A DNA stretch of 64,000 nucleotides, from the NCBI GenBank assembly GCA_019279435.1, contig JAAALK010000287.1, positions 15,252,162-15,316,161 on the forward strand, written 5' to 3'. The notes below the pieces were generated by a model that had not been told where the DNA came from, made no database searches, and was given only the letters and a program-made list of their open reading frames with translations. Shown in pieces: positions 47,383 through 57,454 of this stretch. A program made the position numbers and the translations under genes. Within the stretch, counting starts at the first letter, position 1, and every line of letters begins with the position of its first letter. The DNA is from Zizania palustris (Eukaryota > Streptophyta > Magnoliopsida > Poales > Poaceae).

Positions 47383-49143
47383 TGATGTCGCTAGAGGGGT
47401 GAATAGTTGTTTTTAAAAATTTCTTATGAAAATAGTTAGTTTGAAAACTTTTGAATCGGAAGTTCTAACTTGGATCGAAAGTTCTAATTGATTTAAAAAT
47501 CGTCACAAATGAAATTTATCTCCTGAACAAAATAAATGAATGGAAATGTGTGCAATAATGTAGGACACAACTTTTATACAGAAAACAACTAGCAAGTAGA
47601 TCGGGCAATATCAAGTATGAGCTAGCAAGAACACAAGATGAACACAAATAGTTATTTACTGGAGTTCAGATCCCTCAATCATACGCCTCCGTTGAGAGAC
47701 CTCAATAAGCCAGGTCTCTTTCAATCCTTGTCCTCATCAAGCCTTAGCCAACGCTAAGCTTGGATTTTTTTACTCGTTACCTTGTTGAAGCCAAGGTGGG
47801 CTTGTACAAATTTCTCCAGGCACTCCACGATCTCTTAGATGCTCATGGAGTGACACCTAGCCATCTAGGAGATAGCACCTCCAAAAGTAACAAATCTGTT
47901 GAAAAAGTTTTGCCAACTCAAGTCTTTGTTCTCAAGATTTCTTAAAAAAACAATCAACCCAACAACCCAAAATCTTCTCAAAATATGAAACAAGAAATGT
48001 CCAAGAAGATTTGTTAGGAACTCTCAAGCGGAATCGCAAAGATTCGCTCTAGATTTTCACTTGAAAGAGAGGGAAAGTTATAGGGTTTGGGATTGAAGGT
48101 TCATGAAAAACTTTACCCACTTGAATCTTTTCCCTCAAGAATTTCAATAAAAACAACAAACTCAACCCACAAAAATCTTCTCAAAAGATAGAGCAACAAA
48201 ATTGTAAGAATATTTCTAAATAACTCCTTAGATGAATCGCAAAGATTTCGTGATAAATCTGAGCTTGAATGCAAAAGAGAGTTCTAGGGTTAGGGTTTTG
48301 AGAGAGAGAGAATAGAGTGTAGGAAAATGTCCTCATTTCAAAATGTTGAGAGGGCATTTATACCCCCACACCAAAAATATGATCGTTTGGACATTTTGGT
48401 TGTCCACCTTGTAAGTTTCGATCGGTCATTAGAAGTTTCGATCAAAAAGGAATTTTGAAACAGAGAACTCAAACCAGAAGTTCTGATGATAAATTGGAAT
48501 TTCCGATGGAAAATAAATTCCAAACAGAGAGTTCAAATCGGAAATTCTGATCCCAAATCGGACGTTCTGACGGAAAAATAAATTCTAGGCAGAGATCTTA
48601 AATCGAAAGTTCTGACAGCAAATCGGAAGTTCCAATGGAAAATTGAATTCATACCGAAAGTTCAAATCGGAAGTTTCGACGAAATGTCGGAAGTTCTCGC
48701 AGATTGGAACTTCTGATCTAGGATTTGAACTTCCGATTTAGGATTGGAACTTCCGACATTCATGGCAGCACCTCCAAAAACAGGTCAGAACTTTTGATTT
48801 TGAACTCCGTTTTTGATGATCCTTATTCTTTGGAAAGCTTATTAAAAGAGCTATCAAACTCAACAAGGAACAAGACTTAAAACTCAAAGGAAAAAGATTA
48901 AGTCTTTGGTTCTCTCTTAAGATAGCAATGAGATAAAAGCTTGTATTTTTCATATCTAACAATTATACTTAACAAGTTTCTTTGATCGAAATTCTACTTT
49001 TGATTCTTACTCATGAGCAATTAACCTTTTGTTTGATGCCGGAACTTAATCTAACATACAAACTCATGAAAATAGTTAGTCCCAACATCCATTATCATTA
49101 ATCATCAAAACTCAATACAACTCGAGGATTGCGATCTTTCTGA
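47383..49143 (-). repeat. Probable diverged LTR (SIRE-like), solo
   Basis: The left edge TGATGTCGCTAGAGGGG and the following GTGAATAG resemble the plus-strand start of the SIRE-type LTRs here (AGCGACCAGAGGGG, GTGAATGGG). A minus-strand TATA box (TATAAATG) lies near 48350-48357, in the same orientation. Many degenerate copies of CGGAAGTTCYG fill 48410-48765. I could not define a target duplication, so both ends are approximate. Confidence 0.5.
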
Positions 49144-50091
49144 GTATAACCAAACAAACATGTAGTATATTTAATTTGTGTTTAGTTAACTAACTTCTTA
49201 TATAAAAATGAAAATGGAAAGAAGTAATTATTGGATTAAACTTGTTTTTCTAACTGTACCAGTTTTTTACCAATACAAAGGATGTTTTTTCTTTAGCAGT
49301 AGATCATGAAAAAAATGTTGTAACTTGTGAAAAAAACTATAAAAAATATGGAGTTGTTTGGTTAGAATAATTTAGGATATGCAGTAGAACAATTCTATAA
49401 AACTCAACAACATCGAACATTGTAAAAGCTATTACGGTTGAAAAACTGGTTTTATTCAATACTTGTTTATTTCATTTTTAGTTTTATAACAGAGAATATG
49501 GATGGAAAGACTAAACCAAACACAAAAATGATGTTCTGCAACTTTTATCTGATATCTTATTATATTCGTTACTAATTAGGGTATAAATTGTCATTTTTTC
49601 TCGATAAACTTTATATAGAATCACTTTACATGATTTATAGTTGATAAGCTCCTGGGGTTCACAAGAAATTTTTCACCTTTTTCACAGGTTAAACAAAATT
49701 TTCAGCATCTAGCCATCTACAACTAAAAAATTCGAAAGAAAAAACAAAAAATTCTTTGCTTTTGGGAGATTTGTTCTTATGTCACACATAAGTTGGTGAA
49801 ATTTATTATTTTGCCCATATGAGTATATGACATGTAGCCCATGAAACCAGTTATTAAACACGTATGACGTGATAAAAAAATAAACATCACCGAACTTTGT
49901 GGCAAAAGAGCAAAATTCCTTTGACATTTGACCGTAGTCCTCAGTTAACCGTAGGTCTTCCTAAGCCCTCGCCGTCCGTCCGTCCGCCGCCGCCGCCTCC
50001 GTTTCGTTTCGGCGCTGCCCGCCGCGGCGAACCGTAACCCATTAGCCATTGCTTGAGCTGAAAGTCCAGAGGAGCCCGACTACCACACGCC
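49144..50091. other. Intergenic DNA and 5' flank of the methyltransferase gene
   Basis: AT-rich up to about 49930, then sharply GC-rich toward the start codon at 50092, as is common at grass gene 5' ends. The GC-rich part (49960-50091) is the likely 5' untranslated region. I cannot place a TATA box with confidence. Confidence 0.5.
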
Positions 50092-52753
50092 ATGGAGGAC
50101 ACAGAGGCCAAGAACACCATGGCCTCCTCTTCCCCTCTGTTCTCTTTCTCCAACCCTAACGCTTCCTTCGGGTTTGGCTTTGGGTTCGGCGTCTCCTCCG
50201 GCCCTCCGCCTCCGCCTCCGCCGCCAGCCGTCGAGGTCCTCCTCTCCGAGGTATATCTCGTCCACTTCTCTCCTCTCTGGTCGCATCGTACACTCTGTCT
50301 CTCTGGGCCCTTTTGCTGCAAGATTCGATCTTTTCTTGTTCGCTTTGCAGGAGTCGCACGTTGCGTCCGGCGAATTGGAGCCCCTCGTGGTTGATGACTC
50401 CCTGTCGATTTACAAGGTGCGTTTACAAATGCTTACCTTGTGTTTGCGGAAATGTCTCACTGGCTATGCAGCTCGGCAAGAACTGTGCAGTACTGTTGCT
50501 TCGGTTAGACTACTATCAGTGCTAGTTCTCTTGCTTAAAGAATTATGGATGCAATTACTTCATCACCCTTACAACTTAGGATTACGTTGTCAAGATGTCC
50601 TATTTATTATTGAACATACACACATCAGGACTTTCGCTGCTGAGTAAGAAATCATGAGATTATGAATATGTCAAAACTATCTCGTAATGCTGAGTACATG
50701 CTTCACATGGAAATACAATGGAAAGATTGAAGCACATTGCTATATTCTCATACTTCCTCTCTTCTCCTCGAAACCAAACATTTGTTAATACTGAAATGGT
50801 TTTCTCAGTTATTCATTAATTCTTCCCTTGGTAAGTCGGAGCAAAAGGTGACATTCCACACACCCATGTTTGAACATAATGTTCAGTTAATTACCGCTCA
50901 CCACTGTTCCATAAACTTCTAGGAAACTTACATATATGTTTCTCTTGTTCTTCTGCTACATGCTACAGGTTATCCTTAGCTCCTTCAGCAATGTTAATCT
51001 AATCTATATTTTTCTTACCTTATTTTTAGGGGAGAGCGAGTACTTCTGATGTTTTTGGGGTCAAAAACTCAGATTTGGTCCCAGGAAAATATGAAGGTGA
51101 GGACTGGATATATTTTGTTCTTTGCAACATATTTATTATTATTTGTCTTTGTAAAGTTGAACATACATGGGAGCTAGGTGGGTTGAAGCTCTGGGAAGGT
51201 TCATTAGACTTGGTGAAGACACTAAACTCAGACATCAAAGATGACCGATTGCTTGTACAGGGAAAACGTGTATTAGAGGTGGGATGCTTGCACTCATGTG
51301 ATATGCCATGTTTATATTTTGAGTACAGCTGGTTTGTGTTTTAATAGTTAGATTCCTGTTCCATCTGTTTCTATTGAAGTCGCTAAGCCCAGGTTTTCTA
51401 GATGCAATCTCTCTCCATAGCTAGTCATAGGCTTCACACTTCAGTGGAATATCGAAATAATTAAATACTTCAATTGTTCAAGAAAATTGTTGAAACAATT
51501 AAACAAACAGTTGTTGTAAGCTAACAAGATGTGTCCAACTTGCTGCTTACATTATTTATCTTTGTGATTCTTTAGTTAGGATGTGGACATGGCCTCCCTG
51601 GCATCATTGCTGGTCTTAAGGTATTGATTTACAGTCCCCTGTGAAATTTCTGAAATGATTCCTAAACTATAATGATTTCTCAAAAGCTAAAACTGTCAGG
51701 GTGCTGGTCTAATTCACTTCCAAGATTTCAATGCTGAGGTCCTTAGGTGCCTTACAATACCAAATGTAAAAGCCAATCTTTTCAAGGAATCATGTCAAGT
51801 GACATTTACATCTGAGAGTGTTGGTTTCTTTGCTGGTGATTGGAGTGAAATAGACACTCTTCTTCTTCGTGGAGATGCTGACCTGGATAAAACAACCAAC
51901 AGTCATGCAAACAATAAGTATAATGGCTATGATATCATCCTGATGGCTGAGACTGTCTATGCAGTATCTTCACTCCCTAATCTCTACAAGCTCATCAAGA
52001 AGGTCAACATCCCCAATCTTCATTTTGCTGTTTTTTTTCTTTTTACTTAGTTTTTCTATGCTTATTGCTGCTTACATATCAAATTTTTTTTGCAGTGCCT
52101 GGACCCTGGAGGTGTAGTCTACATGGCAGGAAAAAAACATTACTTTGGAGTAGGTGGTGGCACAAGGCAATTTGTACGCTTGGTTACTGACGATGGTAGG
52201 TTTTTATTTTCTCATTTTTGTTATTGAGTTATTTGTCCATGTATGCCCATAGTTTTTCCCCTGATGGCATTCTTGTTTTGCAAACTTATGCCATAGCAGA
52301 GTAATCCCTACATTGTATGTAGCATCAATGTTAAACGTTTTCCTCTGTTTGTGGAACACCACATGTTATGTATTTCAAATTTGTACATCAAGATAGTGTG
52401 CTGGCTATGGGTTCTGTTCTTGTTGCTTTACAGGCATACATTTGTTGCAGGTATTTGAAATGAATGAAATTAACATTCTTATGTGGATATTACTTATGAG
52501 CATTGAACTATGCATGCATGCTAAAAGTATCACATGCCAAAACTATAGACTGCCATTGATGCAATGATGTTAAAATGCAAAATTGTGTTTTGATACCTTA
52601 TTATTTGTTTTGTATTGCATGTCTTTTGGTATTTGTCTACTGTTTTCACTGTAATTTTGTTGCCCTTTAGGTGCCATGCAGTCTGACCTACTTGCTGAAG
52701 TTGCTGATGGATCATCAAATGTTAGGGAGGTTTGGAAATTCTCGTTTAAATAG
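50092..52753 (+). CDS. Protein-histidine N-methyltransferase (HPM1/METTL18 family), eight exons
   Basis: Exons 50092-50250, 50351-50416, 51030-51096, 51178-51278, 51576-51620, 51700-52002, 52096-52195 and 52671-52753, all with GT-AG introns, give 924 nt and 307 residues. The class I S-adenosylmethionine-binding motif LGCGHGLPG is at residues 132-140, split from the preceding KRVLE by an intron; an acidic position follows in HFQDFN (about 155), and the family motif DIILMAETVY is at 224-233. GGLKLWEGSLDLV before motif I is typical of METTL18-like proteins, which methylate a histidine of a ribosomal protein in yeast and animals; that role here is inferred from family. The N-terminus is Ser/Phe/Gly/Pro-rich with a run of eight prolines and may be disordered. 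The start CACGCCATGG is a good plant context; a second ATG is at codon 10. All exons join in frame, so I regard the gene as intact. Confidence 0.9.
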
Positions 52754-52976
52754 ACTAGGTCCGTGCTTGTGATCGTTGCAGAAAGCACAAATATGTACTC
52801 AGCTCCATATTAGTTGAGAGGGAGTCTTATTTCAGGTGTTTTGTATCCTGTTAATGTACTGGGTCAGTTTCAAGATAGTTGATATCTCTTTTCTGAGGTC
52901 TTACATTGATATAACATCTTTTTTACTCTTTGAGAAGCTCTTCTAAGTTTCTTGGGCTCTTGTTAGTTACCTCTGT
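52754..52976 (+). other. Likely 3' untranslated region of the methyltransferase gene
   Basis: T-rich DNA between the stop codon and the target duplication of Copia E at 52977. No AATAAA is obvious; plant poly(A) signals are loose. Depending on transcript length, the Copia insertion may lie inside or just past the original 3' untranslated region. Confidence 0.45.
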
Positions 52977-53098
52977 GTTGCTGTTAGGAATTAATCTTGT
53001 ATTTTAGACGTTAGTTCGTATTTACTTGGTTTTTTGCATGGCATTTTTAGTTTAGTTCGTATTTACTTCGTTTTTTGCATGGCATTTTTAGTCTCCAG

Positions 53099-54681
53099 CT
53101 AAATCTATTCATTGCGTCGTGGCGTGGGAAGACCAGCGGAAGCAGGGAGTGCTCAGCAGGTGATCGACAGCCATTAGGAGAAGGATGCGAGATGTGCTGC
53201 GAAAGAGTCAATTGTTTTTTTGTGCAAAAGAAGTATTCTAAAAGGTGGCTCTAGGCGCCCGCCTAAACGGGATTAGGCGCTGGGCGCCATCCCAGCACCG
53301 CGTAGAGCACCTGGGCGGCCGGCTAGGCGGCGCCTTGGATGGTGATGGTGACTATAGTAATAAACTGGTCTTTGAGGGGTAAAAAACAAAAAACATCGGC
53401 TATGTTCAGGGCCGTTCTTAGTATTTTGGAGGCCCTAGGCGAAAAAGACTTAGGGACCTTTTACCTATCTTCAATCGTTTATAAAAAACAATCATAGACT
53501 CATAGCTATATTAGTTAGCGAAAGTGATCTCTTCTTATATTTCTAGATACAAAATCATCAATAATAGTATTTATATTAATCTGATCCAACATATCTTTTT
53601 CTATGCATAAAGTGGTTACCGAAAGTGATTTCTAGTGAAAGGAGGCACTGTAGGGATCAAGATTCAAGAACACACCATAGTCCATATGTGTATATATATG
53701 CTTTGAATTTTTGATAGGAATCAGGAGATTAGGATTTAGGTGTGGATTTTTAGGGACCAATCAGCACTCAACGACACTTTGTACTCCGTCGCTCCGGTAG
53801 AGTAACCGAGGCAACGAGGGCCTCACTCGGCCGTTGCTTGTTGCCATGGTGGATGCCAACAGACGTGAGCTTAGATTTAGAGATTTAGGGGTTGTCGAGC
53901 GAGCTAGCGACTGTGCATTTGGATAATATCATGGGCGTGGATGGATGGCTACTTGTATTGCTACTAGCATGTTGTGTGCTACATTGGGTTGAGCAAAATT
54001 GCTAGTTGTTGCGTGTTGCATTCTAGGAATTGGGCAAATGGGTTGTGAGCTATTTTCCATTTTTGTTGATTGTTTGTTGCTGCATACTGGCTGTGGGCTT
54101 ATGACTTGTGGGCCATGGCATGGACTAGTATGAGTATAAAAATACTAAGTTATATACACATGTATTTATAAATTAAGAGCCCCTAATTTTCTTGGGCCCT
54201 AGGCGGTCGCCCCTCTCGCCATGGCTCAGGAACGTCCCTGGCTGTGTTTAGGGTTTTTTAGCTTTCTAGCTAAATGTATTCATTGCGTCGTGGTGCGGGA
54301 AGATCAGCAGAAGCAGGGAGGGAGTGCTGAGCAGGTGATCGACATCCATTAGGAGAAGGATGCATGCAGCGTGAGATGTGCTGTTAAAGAGTCAATTGTT
54401 TTTTGTGAAAAAAGTGTTCTAAAAGGCAGCTCTAGGTGCTCGCCTAGACGGGATTAGGTGTTGGGTGCCACCCTAGCATCGCGCGGAGCACCTGGGTGGC
54501 TGGCTAGGCGGCCAAGTCACCTAGGCGGGTCAACCGTGTCTAGGCAGTTGACCGCGGTGCCTAGGCACCCTGGGCAGCGCCTAGGTGCCCTAGACGGTGA
54601 TAGTGACTATAGTAATAAATCGGTCTTCGGGGGGTAAAAGGCAAAAACATCGACTTTGTTTAGGGTTTTTTAGCTTTCTAG
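53099..54681 (+). repeat. Tandem duplication spanning LTR and hAT-like sequence
   Basis: Copy 1 runs 53099-54269 (329 bp once the nested hAT is removed) and copy 2 runs 54270-54681. Both start CTAAAT-TATTCATTGCGTCG, pass through the retroelement/hAT-like junction near TTCTAAAAGG, and run to GGTTTTTTAGCTTTCTAG. The duplication therefore happened after the hAT-like insertion and before the nested hAT entered copy 1. Confidence 0.75.
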
Positions 54682-55066
54682 CACTCACGTGTGGCCGCCG
54701 CTACTCCTGGGCTCCTGGCACTCGCGTTGTTGTGCGTCGTCGCTGTTTGCCACGCTTCGGCGTTCTAGCCTCGTGCGCCATGCTCTGGCCTCACGCGCGC
54801 CCTGGTTTGGCGGTCCGCTCTCGCACACCCCGCTTCAGTCGTGTTCTTGTCTTCATTCTCCGGTGTGGTTCGGCCTCGTGCGCCATGGCCGCTCGCCCTC
54901 CGCTCTAGTCTCCACTCATCTTCTCGCGGTTTGCACACGCACTTTGCAGTCTAGTAGAAAATATAGTGTTGTCTTGTATGTTCAGAGTCTGCTGACCCAG
55001 GCACACCAGGCGCCCCTAGGTGCTAGGCGGCCAGGCAACACCCGCCTAGCACCTTTTAGAACACTG
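53231..55066. mobile_element. hAT-like non-autonomous element with CTAGGCG-rich ends
   Basis: Termini AAGTATTCTAAAAGG (left) and the inverted CAGTGTTCTAAAAGG (right). Flanks TGCAAAAG (53223-53230) and TGCAAAAT (55067-55074) fit an 8-bp target duplication with one mismatch; the 3' LTR of Copia E shows the uninterrupted site. Subterminal DNA is full of CCTAGGCG-type words. There is a GC-rich centre at 54690-54950 and no transposase. The span includes the tandem duplication and the nested hAT. Confidence 0.65.
53407..54240. mobile_element. hAT non-autonomous element, 834 bp
   Basis: Inverted termini CAGGGCCGTTCTTAG and CAGGGACGTTCCTGAG, followed by further matching AGGCCCTAGGCG words. Flanks GCTATGTT (53399-53406) and GCTGTGTT (54241-54248) are an 8-bp target duplication with one mismatch. 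No transposase frame is visible. Confidence 0.85.
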
Positions 55067-55356
55067 TGCAAAATCTAGAGATTAGTGGCAGCATGCATGG
55101 GTTAATTAGTAGTGGACCTAGTATTTTGGCATACATGCATTAGTGGCTTTAGAATAGGGCTTATTAGTTGCTTTGCTATGTGCTGTCTATTTATTTGTAC
55201 GCATGTTTCAGCAGTGAATAAGAAGAAAAAATCAAGAGAAAAGCCACATTGAGTGCGCGTTGTGCCGCAAGTTTCTTGTGTTATTCTTCCTGGTAGTTCA
55301 CGTGTAAGTGAAGTTATGTCCACACTATGATCACGTGAGTTTAATAGTCTAACAAG

Positions 55357-55368
55357 TGGTATCAGAGC
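55357..55368 (+). other. Primer binding site of Copia E
   Basis: TGGTATCAGAGC, complementary to initiator Met tRNA, 2 nt after the LTR end. Confidence 0.88.
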
Positions 55369-55421
55369 TTCAAGGTGTGATGGCTCATGACAAGTCGTTG
55401 TAAGGTACGCAAAGGAGTGGC

Positions 55422-56270
55422 ATGAGTAACGTCGGTGATCAAGGTGCTACAATGGCAGTAGCACGATTGACGGCAAGAGTGGTCGCAATGCATTACCCAA
55501 TGCTGAATGACACCAACTATGGTGTGTGGGCCGTACAAATGAAGATTATCCTACGTCATCTCAGCATGTAGGCGACGATCATGAGTGAAGCTTCTGCTGG
55601 AGAAGAGGACAATGAAGTTTTCACCACCATATCTCAAGTTGTGCCTGACGTCGTGATGTTGTCCATCACGGACAAGGACACAACTATGGAAGCTTGGGAG
55701 GCTATAAAGGATATGAACATCAGGGAGGATCGAGTCAAGAAGGCGTGTCTATAAGCATTGAAGAGGCAATTCAATCGCATATATATAGAGAGGATTCTAA
55801 GACCATCTTAGAATTCTCACAGAAGCTTACAACGTTGGTGGGTGAAATGTGCTCCCTCGATGCCAAGTTGAAGGACAACGTGGTCATGGAGAAGCTATTC
55901 AGCTTTGTCCCTGACAAGTTCCTTCGCATCGTCAGCACCATTGAGCAATGGGACGATGTGTCAAAAATATCTGTAATCGAGGCAATCGAACGTTTGAGGG
56001 CATGTGAGGAATCATTGAAGGGTCGACATTGTGAACGTGATGATGGACAATTGTTGCTAACATGCTCTGAATGCAGGGGAACAGTTGGCAAAGAAAAAAG
56101 ATGGTGAACTTAGCGGCTGCAATGGCAATGGTGGCCAAAGCTGTAGAAATCGTACATTTGACAAGACAAAAGTATGGTGTTATAATTGTCAAGAGTATAG
56201 GCACTTCTCAAGGGAGTGTACCAAGCCAAAGAAGGAGGAGGATGCTTCTTATTGTAGATGCAAATGTTGA
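55422..56270 (+). pseudogene. gag: Copia gag of element E, broken
   Basis: Starts MSNVGDQGATMAVARL. The UBN2-type gag core follows (YPMLNDTNYGVWAVQMKI, then EFSQKLTTLVGEM and FSFVPDKFLRIVSTIEQWD), and then a zinc knuckle CYNCQEYRHFSREC near 56170-56215. In-frame stops lie at 55569 and 55752; indels near 55788 and 56085 switch frame out and back. The frame closes at 56270, and the polypurine tract follows at 56321 without any pol sequence. Confidence 0.85.
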
Positions 56271-56320
56271 GCCAACATTGCGTTGAGGGTTAGGAAGATG
56301 CACAAATAAAGCTAACGAGA

Positions 56321-56333
56321 TTAAGGGAGTGAT
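56321..56333 (+). other. Polypurine tract of Copia E
   Basis: TTAAGGGAGTGAT directly before the 3' LTR start TGTTATGAATT. Confidence 0.75.
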
Positions 56334-56857
56334 TGTTATGAATTAATCTTGTATTTTAGTCGTTATTTCGTATTTACTTGGTTTTTTGCATGGCATTTTT
56401 AGTCTCCAGCTAAATATATTCATGGCGTCGTGGCGTGGGCAGATCAGCAGAAGTAGGGAGTACTGGGCAAGAGATCAGCACTTGCTCGGCGGCCATTAAG
56501 AGAAGGATGCATACAGCCTGAGATGTGCTCTGAAAGAGTAAATTGGTTTTTGTGCAAAAGCTAGAAGATTAGTGGCACCATGCATGAGTTAGTTAGTAGT
56601 GGAACTAGTATTTTGGCATGCATGCATTAGTGGCTTTAGAATATGGCTGATTAGTTTCTTTGCTATGTACTGTCTATTTATTTGTACACATGTTTCAGTA
56701 GTGAATAAGAAGAAAAAATCAAAAGAAAAGGCACGTTGAGTGTGCGTTGTGTCGCAAGTTTCTTGTTTTCTTCTTCCTGCGTGTAAGTGAAGTTGTGTCC
56801 ACACTGTGATCGTTTGAGTTTATTAGTCTAAGATCGCGTGAGTTTATTAGTCTAACA
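56334..56857 (+). repeat. 3' LTR of Copia E, 524 bp
   Basis: Uninterrupted counterpart of the 5' LTR. Ends AGTCTAACA, with a short duplication of the GTTTATTAGTCTAA end segment (about 56811-56857) not present in the 5' LTR. Confidence 0.88.
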
Positions 56858-57036
56858 GTTGATTCGTTCTATGTTGTGTCCCCTTCTCTCCGAGATTATG
56901 AATTTTACATGATCTTCTCATGTATTGTCTCATATTTTCTGACAATGGTAGCACTTCTTTTATTGCTCATTGAAAAGATTTTGTGTTATTCCTGTTAAGT
57001 AATCAGCTTTGCTACATGCGTAATCTAGAGCGTCTT

Positions 57037-57212
57037 TGACAATGGGCAAGACACAGTGTGTAGGGGAAAAGCTGATCTTCTTTATTGCTCATTCAAGTGT
57101 GTACAACTGAGGAGATGACTCCTCTATTTATAGAGCAAAAACTCCTAAAGATAAGCATGCCCAACCATCTATCCGATTTTCAAGGGATCATGATAGGATC
57201 ATTATCTTAACA
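57037..57212 (-). repeat. 3' LTR of Copia F, about 176 bp
   Basis: The minus strand starts TGTTAAGATAATG, after polypurine tract GCCCAAGGGGAAG (57213-57224), and probably ends at TTGTCA (57037). The minus-strand TATA box CTATAAATAG is near 57118-57130. The distal boundary is inferred because there is no second LTR. Confidence 0.65.
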
Positions 57213-57454
57213 CTTCCCCTTGGGCATTCTTACGCGACATGCATATGCCTTATTAAAACTCCCCAAAAACCTAGTGGGAAAAATTGGAAGAAAGAGAACA
57301 TAGCGCGCGTCTTGGTTGCACGAATTGCCTCATTAAAAACCTTAATATGAGAAACTTTAGGAAAACTCATTCAAGGGAAAAAGAGTACAATCCACCCAAA
57401 TATTTCATATGATCTTCAAGACCAATTTGGGTACTTAGTCTTCTTAACTAATAT

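Larger units (their letters stand above)
52982..55354 (+). repeat. 5' LTR of Copia E, enlarged
   Basis: Starts TGTTAGGAATTAATC and ends TAGTCTAACA. Matches to the 3' LTR are at 52982-53230 and 55067-55354; what lies between is a hAT-like insertion, a tandem duplication and a nested hAT. A perfect-looking 41-bp tandem duplication (one mismatch) lies at 53011-53051 and 53052-53092. Confidence 0.85.
52982..56857 (+). mobile_element. Copia element E, gag only, non-autonomous
   Basis: 5' LTR 52982-55354, primer site, a gag region and 3' LTR 56334-56857. The flanks GTTGC (52977-52981) and GTTGA (56858-56862) form a target duplication with one mismatch. The internal region is under 1 kb and contains only gag; protease, integrase and reverse transcriptase are absent, so movement needed enzymes from another element. 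The 5' LTR is over four times the length of the 3' LTR because of later insertions and a duplication. Confidence 0.85.

Noticed and set aside
48410..48765. Regularly recurring short words considered as a CRISPR array
   Set aside because: Repeats are degenerate, very short and irregularly spaced within an LTR-like plant repeat; the genome is a plant nuclear genome.
54597..55078. Two overlapping open frames in the Copia E 5' LTR
   Set aside because: They sit within a hAT-like insertion rich in CTAGGCG words; no homology is evident and the frames end in repeat sequence.
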